Positions 36,804 to 47,229 of a stretch of 64,000 nucleotides of DNA are shown here, in pieces (the first letter of the stretch is position 1; every line of letters starts with the position of its first letter). A program made the position numbers and the translations under genes. The stretch lies in the NCBI GenBank assembly GCA_013396995.1, contig VWZP01002415.1:2889667-2953666 (forward strand). The letters run 5' to 3'. Source of the DNA: Dicaeum eximium. Lineage: Eukaryota; Chordata; Aves; Passeriformes; Dicaeidae. Below the pieces are notes generated by a model that saw only the letters and a list, made by a program, of their open reading frames with translations, ran no database searches and was not told the DNA's origin.

Positions 36804-39565
36804 GTAGGAGGATGTCCCGGGGTCTCCGGCTGGCCGCCACGCCGGAAGGGTTGCATGCCAGTGAGGGGCTGCGGGGCGGCCGGGGGCGGCGGGGGATGCT
36901 CCGGGGCCGCGTTGTGCCGAGAGCTGCACGCCACGGTGGCTCTTGGCCAGGTGTCTCAGGGCAAAGGCGGGCGCTGAGCTGGCCGACCCGAGCGTCGTGG
37001 CCGCCCGGGTCTGTCCCTCACTGTGGGGAAAGCAGACCTGTCGGCTTCCTGGCTTCCCTCCATCGCTGCTCCGCGATCGCCGGAGCCGCCGCTGTCCCCA
37101 CGCTGAGAGTGGAGGCGTGGGAAGAGGGAGCGAGAGGCCAGGGCAGCGCAGCCCCCCGATGCCCCTCGGCCGGTGCTCTCTCGGTAGCTAGGAACTCCCT
37201 CCCACAACCGGAGCTTTGCTCCCGAGCCGGGCTCAGGGAGGCCGAACCGGCTGCATTGGGGATGTGCCCCCCGCTGTCATGGGGGAGCGGAGGTGAGAAC
37301 CGGGCTCTAACTTCGCTAGAATTGTGGGTGGACAACAGTCTCTACTTCCGTAAGGTCTCCTCCTGCCCCTACCTGGCCCCCACCGTACGGCGCAGCCAGT
37401 CCCCCTTTCGGCTTATCGGCAACCCTGTCATTCATTTCTGAACAAAATCAGCATTCTTTGGGTGAGCATCCATCGCTAAAGTAGCCAGGGCGCTGACACT
37501 CTCTGGAAAGCAAGAGACATTCCTGCCTACAGAGTGGAGGCATGATAGCAAGAGCCTTGTGTGCGCTGAGAAGGAATGAATACATTGAAATGGAAACCTC
37601 TTTTCACATTCTCCTTAGAAACTTTTGGGGGAGTACAGCAGGAAAAGCGTAAAGCATCATCATTTTCCTCCAAAAATCTTGCACAGCTTCCCCAACCCCA
37701 AAGGAAGCTGAAAGGACCAAAGGCTGATCTGTAGATCGTGTCAAAAGTGTTTGTTTTTGCTGCTTAAAACTTGCTAGGAAAGCGCATTGCTGTGATACTC
37801 CAAAGTGCCTGAACAAAAAAAGTCTATTGCACACTCACTTCATTAATTAGAATACAAGTCTTTCCACTAGCTACAAATTAATTACCATCTTAAAATGTCA
37901 TTAATCATTGGCACAGCAGAAACTTGGTTGCTTGGTTGTAAATTTGGACTGAGATAATAACAAACAGAGAAGGACCTACGGGGTTTTTTTTATAGCTGGT
38001 GGGAGTGAAATGACAGTGGGCCGCAATGTGTTTTAAATGATAATATCAACATTCATTTGAATACTTTGGCAAACGTTTTAGAAGGGAGGACTGTCTTAGT
38101 GCTTTGTCAGCAAAGCTGCAATACTTGATTCTAGAGATCTAGAGATGCTGGTCAGGTGTTGCAGTGAGCTGTAGCTCTCCTCACACCAGATTGCAACAGC
38201 AGGAGGACTGTGGTGGCATGTGAATCTGAAACGTTTGCAAGGATTTGCTGAAAAATGTCCGAGAAACATTTGGGGGACCATATGTTGTACATACATTAAA
38301 TTTATAGCAGCTGTTGTTATGAGAGGTCAAAATAGTAGATTATGTGATATAAAAACCTCCCTATCTGTTCTCTGAGGCACAGCTATGACCTGAAAATAAA
38401 AGCCCATTCCTTTTTAAAGTAATATGATAAAACTATACATCCCAGTAGGTGGCAGCTAGCAGGAACTGGGTTAACTTTTATAATGATAACAGCACATAAA
38501 AATTAGATCTGATGGGAAGAGCTCCTGATATAGTAAGGTAATCAGAATCACATATCTCCCCTTTCCAAATGAAACATGTACATAATGTACACCATTTATA
38601 CTTGACACACAGCTAAAACTGTAGTAGGTTTTTATTACCCAGAAAAGATGTAAGGCCTCAGACTGTCTTTTCTTTCCCTGTCTACAGCTGGATTACTATT
38701 TTTCATATCAGCTACACTTGAACAGAGTCCTGTTTATTAAAGATGTCCTTGTGTATTAGAGATGTGTTACCACAATGTCTACAATAGATGACCAAACAAA
38801 TCAAAACAAATATCCAAGAAATTATAGATTTCCCAGCTGATGATCACTGAAGTGTAGAGGGCAGTTTCATACAGACTTGAATATGAAAGAAGCTGTGTAA
38901 CAGTGGTGACAAGATCCCAAAACAGAAGAGCACCTTATCTAGCATGACATTTTATTAGGGATTTCCAGACTTTGAATTGTACATCTCACAGAGAAATAAA
39001 TATGAAAGGCACTAAGAATATTTACCTGTTTTCATGTTGAAATCAATCTGGGGATGCAAGAAAGTATCCTTTTCTTTTTCATGAAGAAGTGGAGTTAAAG
39101 TCCAAATAACAGAAAAGGAGTCTAGGGTGGGGAAGACTGAGACTTTAGTCAATTATATAGTCTATAAGTCATCTTCAGTCACTGAATATTTAGTGAGTTC
39201 TAAACATCTGATGTCTTGTCTTGTGAGATTTGCTTTTTTATACAAGGGATTTGTATTCTTGAGAAAATATTTCTGGGTTAACTACGACTTTTCTTCAAGG
39301 TGGGAGCTAGGCTTTGAAAGAAGGGGAGAGGGATGTTAACACAGAGCATTAGGCGATGTCTGATAATAGATAAGGAGGACATCGGTACTTCTTCTGAACC
39401 CATAAAATGCCATAAAATAGCTGGCTAGCTAATACAATAGAGGGTATAATATATATCTTTAAAGAAGCCGATAACAGATTTTAATTTCCTTTCCGCACTG
39501 TAGAATGACAGGAAAGGGTAAAAAGCCGCGGGCGTTTTGACACCTGGAGCGGGGGGGCGGCCGGG

Positions 39566-39586
39566 AGCGCTGTCCGCGGTGCTGAA
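39566..39586 (-). promoter_or_regulatory. RE1/NRSE site, copy 1 (REST binding)
   Basis: Read on the minus strand this is a near-perfect RE1/NRSE element, the 21-bp site bound by the zinc-finger repressor REST/NRSF. The 19-nt core is TCAGCACCGCGGACAGCGC. Against the commonly quoted consensus, only the final base differs (T instead of C). It lies in the inferred leader intron, 2.76 kb after the donor at 36804. It sits in a small GC-rich island (about 39525-39660) surrounded by AT-rich DNA. REST silences neuronal genes outside neurons, which suits a kainate receptor gene. Occupancy is inferred, not shown. Confidence 0.85.
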
Positions 39587-39608
39587 GGGGCCGCCCGGGG
39601 CCGCTCCG

Positions 39609-39629
39609 GGCGCTGTCCGCGGTGCTGAG
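39609..39629 (-). promoter_or_regulatory. RE1/NRSE site, copy 2 (REST binding)
   Basis: This is a second RE1/NRSE element with the identical 19-nt core, in the same orientation and starting exactly 43 bp after the first. On the minus strand its first base is C where the consensus has T, and its last base matches. The flanks (CCGGG before, and GGGGCC or GCCGC after) are partly shared with copy 1. This suggests a local duplication of a module of about 40 bp. A spacing of 43 bp is close to four helical turns, placing both sites on nearly the same DNA face. Confidence 0.85.
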
Positions 39630-41659
39630 CCGCTGCCGCCGGCGGGGGGACGGAAACTCGGTGTGAGCCTCAGGCGTCAGACCTGGGGCTGCAGCGTGGG
39701 CTGCTGAGTGTTCACTAGTAACAGGAATTAACCACAAGTTGTTTTATGATTCCAGTTCTAAACGCCTCCGTGAGTTAGGTGCTCTGTTGGGCTGAGATTA
39801 CAGGTAGCTGTATTTTTTTTTTTTTCCCCGAGAGACCTTAGGAAATCAAACTGATAACAGGAGTCACTTTGTCCAAAGTTTATGTATTGTTTAATGTGCT
39901 AAACCTGACGATGAATATTATATTTTCAAAACTTCTCACCAAAACGAAATTAAATAAATAAAAAAATCCGGTTAGACTGCAAGATGCATCTGACCATTCA
40001 CAATTAAAAACGTATCTAAATAATATCCTTTATTTCAGCAACACCAGGGAGGAAGGTTATGAACTTTCACAGTATTCACGTAGATTGGTTTTATTTCTCC
40101 GTGGACTAAGAAAAAAATATAAACGAGTAGAAGAGAATAAATGAAATAGTAAATTGAAGAAAAAGCATCTCTCTGCATTTTTTACTGGGAGATATTCTAA
40201 GTGTGAACTGAAGGAGTCGCTAGATATCCTTGCTTTTAACACTAGGTGCTCTTTTTAAAGTGCTCCAATAGTCAAATCGTCTGATTGAATTCCCTGCTAG
40301 ACTGCAGAACTAGCCATTCATGATACTTATTTTTGACACTGCAGTTATGCCTCCATCTTAAGGAAAAAAAATCAATGATGTTTAATAATTCTCTCGCAGA
40401 ATGCACATTTCTTTTCATCAGCATTTTACAGTGTTTTAAGTAAAAGTGTGCAGAGGAAATCAGTAAGGCAAAATGATAAAAAGTTATGGGAATTGCCAGC
40501 AGTTCTAGAGGTACAGAACACAAACATTATAAGTTATAATCAGAATGCTGCTGTTACTGATTTACAGGTCTACAGCACACAAATGTTAATTAAGAAGAAA
40601 CTGTAACTCACCTCTGCCATGCTCTGCTTCTGATAGATTTCACAGAGTGTTCTCATTAGATTGGCATCATTGGTATTTATTTCTGTAAAGTCAGATTTAT
40701 TCTATGTTCTTCTGTATATATCTGTGGGGAAAGTCTCCCAGTGGTATTTTCTTTATTAATGAAGAGCAAAGGAGGGAGATAAAGGAGACAAAAGGTGTCT
40801 GTAGGCAGAATGTAGAAAAAATTTATTCATTTTCCTGATGGGAAATACAGGAATTATATTTCAGTGTTTGTAGTAAAGCTCAAGTAGGTTCAGCAAATCC
40901 TGACTTAGATTGCAAAGTCTGACAGTCCTGGTTTAATGTATTTCAGTGGATGCAGGTACACAACTAATTACATTTCCAAGGAAAATCTGAAGTAGTCCAC
41001 AGAATGGGTTTATCTTCTTTGGAACACCTGGTCAAAAAACAAAAGTCTGTGGCTGCATTTGCCGATATAAACTCAGTATCCCATTATCAAATTGGGAAAT
41101 GCTGTTTTCTCACTGAGGACAGCAAAACGACAAGCTAGGTACATCACAGTATAGGGAGGAACAGCAACATTTCCATAATACTGGAGTGAGAGGAAAGCAG
41201 AGTGCAAAATAAGAGAGTGGCAGAATAAAGTGAAAATCATAAACTAGTAAATCCTGAAGTTACTGTCTTTTAAGCAACGCTGCAATTTCAAGCAAGTTTA
41301 GCGAAACAGGTCTGTGCATTCAACAAGGTTGTTCCAGTGCTGCCGATTCCTGCTACCTTGCAAAAGCAGCCTGGTGCTCCGTTATCACTGGGTCCGGAGC
41401 AAGTTCCTAGGGACAGTCAGTATACAAGCCATAGCATTTATCCTACTTCATGCATTAAAATTAGTAACAGTTACTGATTGTAAATATCCTTTTTTCCCCC
41501 CCAAACCTGAACGTTACTCTGGCAACCTGCATGACACTGTTGTCAGCCTTCTCTTTCACAACTCTAAAACTAAGTGATCTCGACCCAAGCAGTCAGCTAT
41601 TAAAATACAGGAATTGATTTTCACACAACCGGTTCCCTTCTCCCCCCTAGCAGCATTCC

Positions 41660-41660
41660 N
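41660..41660. other. Ambiguous base (N)
   Basis: The only N in the window, about 250 bp before the GRIK2 acceptor at 41911. It marks an unresolved base or tiny gap in the assembly. Confidence 0.98.
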
Positions 41661-41970
41661 CTGGGCGATCAGATCGGTTGCATAATAGAAATTGGGAAGG
41701 CTGTCTGGCAGGCAGCCTTAAGCAGAGAAGAGCTATCTCAATTTCTCTCACTTAATCTTGGCTTCGCGTCAGAAGCTGTGCAGCAGTGCAGTAGAATGGG
41801 AGCACGGCAAAAGCTTCGCCAGTGAGACGGCGGGCGCTCGCTATGTGGCGGTACCTCAGCGATTTCTCGAGCTGGATTACCTATTGATTTTCCTCCTTTC
41901 TCGCCTCCCAGGTTTACTCGGCTGGACATTGTGTGTGTTTGGATTTCTCAAGGATTCTCCCCCGACTAAC

Positions 41971-42021
41971 ATGGATGTCCCACCATTCCTTGCAGTTGAA
42001 GGTTGCTCCTTGGCGCAGTGA
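41971..42021 (+). other. Upstream ORF 1 in GRIK2 leader (16 codons)
   Basis: The ATG at 41971 has a strong context (A at -3, G at +4) and opens a 16-codon frame, MDVPPFLAVEGCSLAQ, ending in TGA at 42019-42021. It is in frame with the GRIK2 start but stops 180 bp before it. If the acceptor at 41995 is used, its start codon would be removed from the mRNA. Confidence 0.5.
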
Positions 42022-42084
42022 ATGAAGAACATGCAGGGATTGCTAATGGGTTTGGGAAGCGTAGACTCTCTGCTCTCTCTGTGA
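42022..42084 (+). other. Upstream ORF 2 in GRIK2 leader (20 codons)
   Basis: The ATG directly abuts the TGA of uORF 1. The frame runs 20 codons to TGA at 42082-42084 and contains two further in-frame ATGs (42031 and 42046). The start context is weak (T at -3). It is in the same frame as uORF 1 and GRIK2. It would be present whichever acceptor is used. Confidence 0.45.
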
Positions 42085-42086
42085 CC

Positions 42087-42095
42087 ATGCCGTGA
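42087..42095 (+). other. Minimal upstream ORF 3 (ATG-CCG-TGA)
   Basis: A two-codon uORF (Met-Pro-stop) has A at -3, about 106 bp before the GRIK2 start. Such minimal uORFs can slow ribosomes or allow reinitiation. Effect here is untested. Confidence 0.4.
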
Positions 42096-42201
42096 TCGTG
42101 TCTGAGGGCCATCAGTTTACGTATCCTCATTCTCACCCTACCGGGAAACCTGACGGCTTAGAAGGGGGAAGTAAGGCAGCGCGTGTGTGCATAGAAACAT
42201 C

Positions 42202-42316
42202 ATGAAGATTATTTCCCATATTGTAACTAATTCAGTCTTCAGATGCACCATTAGACTCCTTCTTTGCTTACTGTGGATTGGATATTCTCAAGGAACCACA
42301 CATGTGTTAAGATTTG
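42202..42316 (+). CDS. GRIK2: GRIK2 first coding exon (kainate receptor GluK2, N-terminus)
   Basis: This exon encodes the N-terminus of the ionotropic kainate glutamate receptor subunit GluK2 (GluR6), a tetrameric postsynaptic and presynaptic cation channel. Translation from the ATG at 42202 begins MKIISHIVTN, continues through the hydrophobic signal-peptide core LLLCLLWIGYSQG and ends TTHVLRFG. From knowledge of the family, vertebrate GluK2 has a signal peptide of about 31 residues followed by a mature N-terminus TTHVLRFG, so the match is essentially exact from the hydrophobic core onward. The more N-terminal residues differ from mammals, as expected for a signal peptide. The exon ends after the first base of a Gly codon (phase 1) at G|GTAAGA, a good donor. 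The start has A at -3. An in-frame extension to 42187 would use GTG and is not supported. The rest of the protein (amino-terminal domain, ligand-binding domain, pore) lies on later exons outside the window. Confidence 0.96.
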
Positions 42317-42349
42317 GTAAGATTTCCCGACACTTTTTTCATTGTGTGT

Positions 42350-43500
42350 TTAAGCCTGAATGTGATATACGTAGGATTGACTCAGAAGGGGATGCTGGGG
42401 GAGAGCTGGGACGTGCTACCGGAGTCGGGCAGCGAAGTCCCTCTTTATTTCGCATCCGGAGGGATGAATTGCGGTGTGATTTTTTTTTTCCTGTCGCTGC
42501 TGCTCATTGTAGCCGTAGTAACGGCACGATGGTGGTGATAATTATAATAACAATAGAAAAAAGACTGCCAAACGTGGTTGCCTAAGGCTCTGCGCAGCTT
42601 GTGTGGCTTCCTCGTAATTGTTTCCATTGTTTTGCTTATTGTTTCCATAGTAGGGGACGAAAGCATGGCTAATACGGTGATTGATCAGTTGAAAACCTGT
42701 CAAGTAGTTGTTAAGTTTCGGCCGCCCGTCTCTGATCCCCCCCCGAGCCGATCCCGTGCGGGCGTAACGCTGTGATTTGAGACCTTTGAGCTGATTTCCC
42801 TTGAAGTATCTGTCTGTTTGCTTGACACTTGAGTGGCGTTTAGGGTTAGAGAAGAGATGATTTATGTCTTGAGCGGTGCTCGGGGAAGAGCTTTTGCGGT
42901 ACCTTTCAAAAGCACAGCTTTTCTATGCAAGGAAAGTTGTAGGAGTTCCTCTCTCTCCCGGGGAAAAAAAAAAAAAAAGAAAAAAAGCGCGGATCAGAAT
43001 GACATTTCAAGAACAGAGAGAGTTTACAGTTTAAAGGCTATCCCAGCTGGACCAGGGCAGTAACCTTAAGAGCTCTGCCTGTGCAAGCGCGCATGTTCAT
43101 GTGTCTAGCAAGCGAGATTCCAGCCGCTGCATCCCCTACAGAAGTTTTGCAGCGAGGAAGGGCAGGACGGAAAGTTCGGAAAGGAGGTCCGGAGGTTCGG
43201 AAGGGGTCTGTGCGGCCGGGGATGTCCTTCGGTGCCGGTCCGGGGCGAGATACAATGGGAGCCCCGCATCGGCATCCTCCTGGTCGCCAGGGTACTGCGG
43301 GCGAACCGCGGCGGGGGGCGGCCAGGAAGGGACAGGCGGAAAATTACTCCTCCATACAAGCGGCATCCTCTGTGCCTGCCGACAGCACGGGTGGAGGGAG
43401 GAAGAGCGGATCTCCCGCATTCGCGCTGCCCGCGATAAATTCTGGCAGCCGCTGCATCCATTTCTGTGGGGCACGGAAATCTCTTGCCTTTGCCTGGGAA
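42350..43500. promoter_or_regulatory. CpG-rich block downstream of first coding exon
   Basis: CpG dinucleotides are frequent from 42350 and especially at 42700-42780 and 43085-43450 (GC-rich, with CCGG and GCGG strings). This lies directly after the GRIK2 donor. It may be part of a second, gene-proximal CpG island together with 41755-41890. It could be an internal promoter or an intronic regulatory region. Overlapping open frames on both strands (137-143 codons) show no recognisable domain and are explained by composition. Confidence 0.5.
42964..42986 (+). repeat. A-rich run
   Basis: Nearly uninterrupted adenines (one G) inside the CpG-rich block after the GRIK2 exon. Confidence 0.9.
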
Positions 43501-44469
43501 TAATGCCTTGGTTTGCATCTATTTTAGTTTAAATCAGCACCCCCGCACACACTTTTATATGGAGGGGAAGGTGAGTAATGATTAAAAAGTCACCAGGCTG
43601 TTACCAATCTCTGAATTCCTAGCAGCACTTTTTTTTTTCTGCTTCCATCTGGTCTAAAGGTGGTGCTTAAGGCACGTTGCTCTTAGCAACCGTCCTCAGG
43701 AATGGGTGTTTCTTTGGACATGGCTAAACGGGCCCGAATATCCTTGTGGGGTCTATTTTGCAATCAGCCTGATCCATAAACATGACCGTGAATTTAGTGC
43801 AAAGATGCCTGTAATGTGGCACTGGCCGGCTGTCTGTCTTTCCACAGGTGCCGAGAGTCTGTCTCTGGGAGCCTGAGTTACTTTCAGGTACAGCTACGTA
43901 AACAAACATCTTCCTGGTCACAGCACTAGTAAGAGGCGGACTTTCCCTCTGAACTGTTAGTCCAGTGTACCTCTAGAGACAGCCCTAGAGAGCAGCGGCT
44001 GCGTTAGAGCAATAAATAATCCCGAGGCTGAAAGGTGATGCAGCGGGTCTCTGTTACTCGGTGACACGGTGGTCCATACGTATGTTTTACTGGGATAACT
44101 TCCCTTCCCAGCTGTCCTGGCCACACAGCTGGCCAACGAGTTATGCTCACTCCACTGTTTGTAGCACTGAAGTAGAAATCAGTTTCTGCATCTCTGCCTG
44201 CTTTCCCCTGTCTCTGAAAAGAATCGTCGCCAAACCATCACCGAGCATTAGAAGTAGGTAGGGAGCAGTTGGTAAGTTTATCTTGTTGTGGAAAATGTTA
44301 GACGTGAAAAGAACAGGAAGACTTTTGCTCTGCTCATCCTGCTCTGTTGCATATCTCTGTTTTAAAGGAGTCTGGATATAGCTTAGTCCAGGCTAAGTCA
44401 CTCTGTCTGTGACCATGAGAGAACTTCCACGCCTTCCAGAAAGGCTGACATCTCTGTCTCTGTGTAGGG

Positions 44470-45540
44470 CATAGCAGGGTGGAGGGAGGGAGCAGGGATT
44501 GAGCTGTGGAAAAGCTTCGGTTATTTCTGAAGGGGAATTCCCCACCGCCTCCTCCGGGTTCCCGTGCTATCAGTCCCTTTGGGATGTCCTTGCGACCAGG
44601 AGGACGGGATGCCGTGGAGTCCTTCCTGAGGAGAAGCGAGATCTGAGGAGATTCCCTCTAGAAGGCAGCCTGCCAGCCCCCGCTCTTCTTCCTCAGCCAG
44701 CAGTGCTATGGCAACAGGGGAGAGCTTGAAGCCTGCCAGAGCTGCAGCCCCCTCATTCCTCCTGTGCAAATTAGCCACCATGGATTCGCATTGTCCTTCC
44801 CACGGCTCCTCTCATTGTTGGGACTAGCCAGCATGTCCTTTCTCTTCCTCCCTCTCTCTCTAAAGCTACCTTTTAGCAACCCCACAGGGAAGTCGAACCG
44901 CCTGGGTTTATTTGTCAAATTCGGGAGGTTATTTCTGTCGGTACCTTATGGAGCAAACACGGAGAGAGGCTGGAGCGGTGGCACCGTTCCCTCCCCAGCG
45001 ACACTTGCTCAGGCAGCTGGACACACGCCTGTTGCTGCTGCTGGAGCTGGGCGACGTGGTACTCGGGCATCACAGCAGGAACCCTCCCTGAATGACACAC
45101 TGCTTCGTGGGGCATGCGACCAAGCTGCCTCCCTTGTCCTTTCTGAACAGTTTTCCACAAGCGAGACCAGGGAACGCTGAAGGTGACGGTACTCGAGGGT
45201 GTCAAATGGGAACAGCCCCAAACCACTGATGCGGATAAAAGGATGAGTCGCACCTTGACGAGGGAGAAAAGCAGCAGCCTGGTATTTGTCTCTCCGCTGT
45301 GCTAAGTGTGATGGAAACCTTTTCCTTATCACTTGGCACGGAGCAAAAGCCAAAATACGTGACCGCCGGCACATCCCTAACGTTATCGGGGATCGCATTT
45401 CGCAGCTTTCCCATTCACTGCTCCTGTGTAAACTCAGACCCATGGCAGCGGCTGCCCAGAAATTCCAGGGAGCTCGGCGGATCCAGAGCCCAGCCGACCT
45501 GCCCCTCTGCCCACTACGGCTGGGCACGTCGAGCTGCTTT
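44470..45540. other. Moderately GC-rich intron segment
   Basis: This stretch has more CpG and GC than the intron beyond it but less than a true island. A frame of 172 codons on the minus strand (45009-45527) and others of about 110-140 codons are open by chance. I recognise no domain. It might be a regulatory part of the first intron. Confidence 0.3.
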
Positions 45541-47229
45541 TCTTAGGTCTGCCTTTACCTCCTGAAGGCATCTCAACACCTTTTCCCCCGAAATGCTGAA
45601 TTAACAAGTCATTAAGGGCTGTCAAACACTTGTAATTGCTCTCCTGTGTTTTCAGAAACCCACCCCTTGTCTTGCCCAAGGCAGTAAGAGCTTGGGCTAT
45701 TTAAACCCCCTTTTTTCCCACCTACTACTACTATATGAAGCTTGATTGTCAGCGCTTTGAAGTCTGGAGCGCTCTAAAATGCCCTCTTTTATTTAAACTG
45801 CCCGTTTCCGGCCTTGTCTCTACTGCTGTGAGCAATTCGTCTTTCCTGCAGCAAAGGTGTGAAGAGAGACCTGTGATGGGAAGGTGAAAGAGGTTTGGCC
45901 ACTGTGTTTGCTCTCATTATTCCTGGAAATGTGGTGAAAGACTAAAGATCTACACTGCAGGGTGCTCACTTACCTGATAAGTTTTAACCCAGTTTGTGTG
46001 ATGTTTTATTTTCTTCAGGACATTCAAGAAGGGTAAAGAAAAGTAAAGGCATATACCTGTAGTTTTGACTTTTTGGTGCTTTGGAGTTGCCTGACTTGAA
46101 GCAGATGAGAGGGAGCTGAATGTTTTGTGTTACAATGAGCTATAAAGGAAGGGTGTGTGCATGCATGTGGTTCCTTTCAGCTTAAAAGCAAAAGAAAGTA
46201 AAGAGAGAGAAAGGAAAAAGTTTTCAAGGGAAAGAGGAAGAGTTCTGAACTCTCACCAGAAGCATTTCTTACTACTGACTATTTTTTAAATTTTTTTTTC
46301 TAAAAATCCACTACACCAAGTCCTCATGAAGCCTAGAACTTTCCTGTTGCCCTTCATAAAATAATAATCATAGCAAATCAAACATTATAAAATCATGTGG
46401 TCTTTGTGATTTAGGAAAAATCCCCCTCATTTTTCATCTCCTTTGTGGGAACTCCGGGAGGGGAATTGCTAGATGCTTGAACCTTCCTCTCTGAAAATTT
46501 AGCATGGGTTTCATCTGACATGACACTTCTTAGCTGAGCTCCTTTGTCTCAAACAGATTGAGTTTATCTCCATATAATTGTTTTTATGAGCTCGAGTGTG
46601 GCAAAACCAGAGAAGAGACTGGCTCATTGCGTCCACTGCCTGTGAAGGTGACAGTGAGTGTCAAAACACATGGTTCTGGGATTCACGAGACCATTGAAAA
46701 ATTGTAGCAATTAAAACCAGCGAAGTCATGGCACAGCAGTGGGAACTAGCTCTGTGCAGATGTGTATGATACAAGGGGTCAAGTGAAAAATACCTGCTGG
46801 GTAATCGAGTGGAGTTTTCTTAAGGGGCTTGCATTAACCTCCTGGATGTGTACTTTCTTTCCTTTGGATTTTGCATTGACATCCTTTTAGTGGGAGGAGG
46901 TAAGGTTTCTGCCTCTATTTGAGAGAAACAGAAAAATGTACATATCTTGTTTGAGTGGGGAAGGCAGTCTGCCTTCAGATCAAGAGTGTGATGAAAATCT
47001 GCAAGCCAAACTCTTACGGCAGCCCTCGGAGGTCCGTGTCTTGGCAAGTCCAGCATTCAGAGCCAATGAAAAATGTACTGCCAAGGAGAAGAAGCTTTCA
47101 ATATCTGTTAACATCCTCACGAAGAGGAGTTCAAAATCAGTCTTACAAACAACAACAGAAATCTTTGAAAGAAGAGTAAGGTTAAGAGCCTCGGGAAGGC
47201 AGCAAGGAGGTGAGAAGCATTGTTATTGA

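Larger units (their letters stand above)
35030..37430. promoter_or_regulatory. GRIK2: CpG island, probable GRIK2 promoter
   Basis: About 2.4 kb of GC-rich, CpG-dense sequence stands out sharply from AT-rich DNA on both sides. CpG density rises from about 35030, peaks at about 36350-37300 and falls away by 37440. Inside are a G-run cluster (36031-36063), a TTTAAA box (36529-36534), a 102-bp polypyrimidine tract (36568-36669) and the donor that closes the putative noncoding exon (36803/36804). Long open frames here (259 and 319 codons) are by-products of GC-rich, stop-poor sequence and encode low-complexity Pro/Ser/Arg runs. The assignment to GRIK2 rests on the coding exon about 5.4 kb downstream on the same strand. 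An additional antisense or bidirectional transcript cannot be excluded. Confidence 0.75.
37431..41911 (+). other. GRIK2: Inferred GRIK2 leader intron (3' part)
   Basis: AT-rich except for the RE1-containing GC patch at 39525-39660 and a rise in CpG after 41750. No coding exon was seen. It ends with the pyrimidine-rich acceptor at 41885-41911. Confidence 0.5.
41912..42201 (+). other. GRIK2: GRIK2 5' untranslated part of first coding exon (inferred)
   Basis: The bases before the GRIK2 ATG look like a spliced 5' leader. A long pyrimidine stretch (about 41885-41909) ends in CAG at 41909-41911, a textbook acceptor, so the exon probably starts at 41912. A second usable acceptor, CCTTGCAG, ends at 41995 and would give a shorter leader. 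The leader holds three short upstream ORFs (41971-42021, 42022-42084, 42087-42095), and no ATG lies between the last of these and the GRIK2 start. It is also possible that transcription starts locally in the CpG-containing stretch from about 41750, in which case the acceptor would not be used. The boundaries are inference. Only the splice-like sequences and uORFs are directly visible. Confidence 0.6.

Noticed and set aside
36482..37441. Open frame of 319 codons, the longest in the window
   Set aside because: Its first third is translated polypyrimidine tract (Pro/Ser runs), and it crosses a strong splice donor. No family resemblance.
41758..42021. 87-codon frame ending with the uORF 1 peptide
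   Set aside because: Only the last 16 codons from the ATG at 41971 are plausible. The upstream part crosses the acceptor.
42187..42585. Extended GRIK2 frame of 132 codons
   Set aside because: The upstream start is GTG, and the frame past 42316 reads through the donor into intron. The real exon is 42202-42316.
43081..43532. Overlapping frames of 137-143 codons on both strands after the GRIK2 exon
   Set aside because: Mutual overlap on both strands in CpG-rich intron, with no domain.
45009..45527. Minus-strand frame of 172 codons
   Set aside because: No recognisable domain. The opposite strand is equally open, and it lies in GC-moderate intron.
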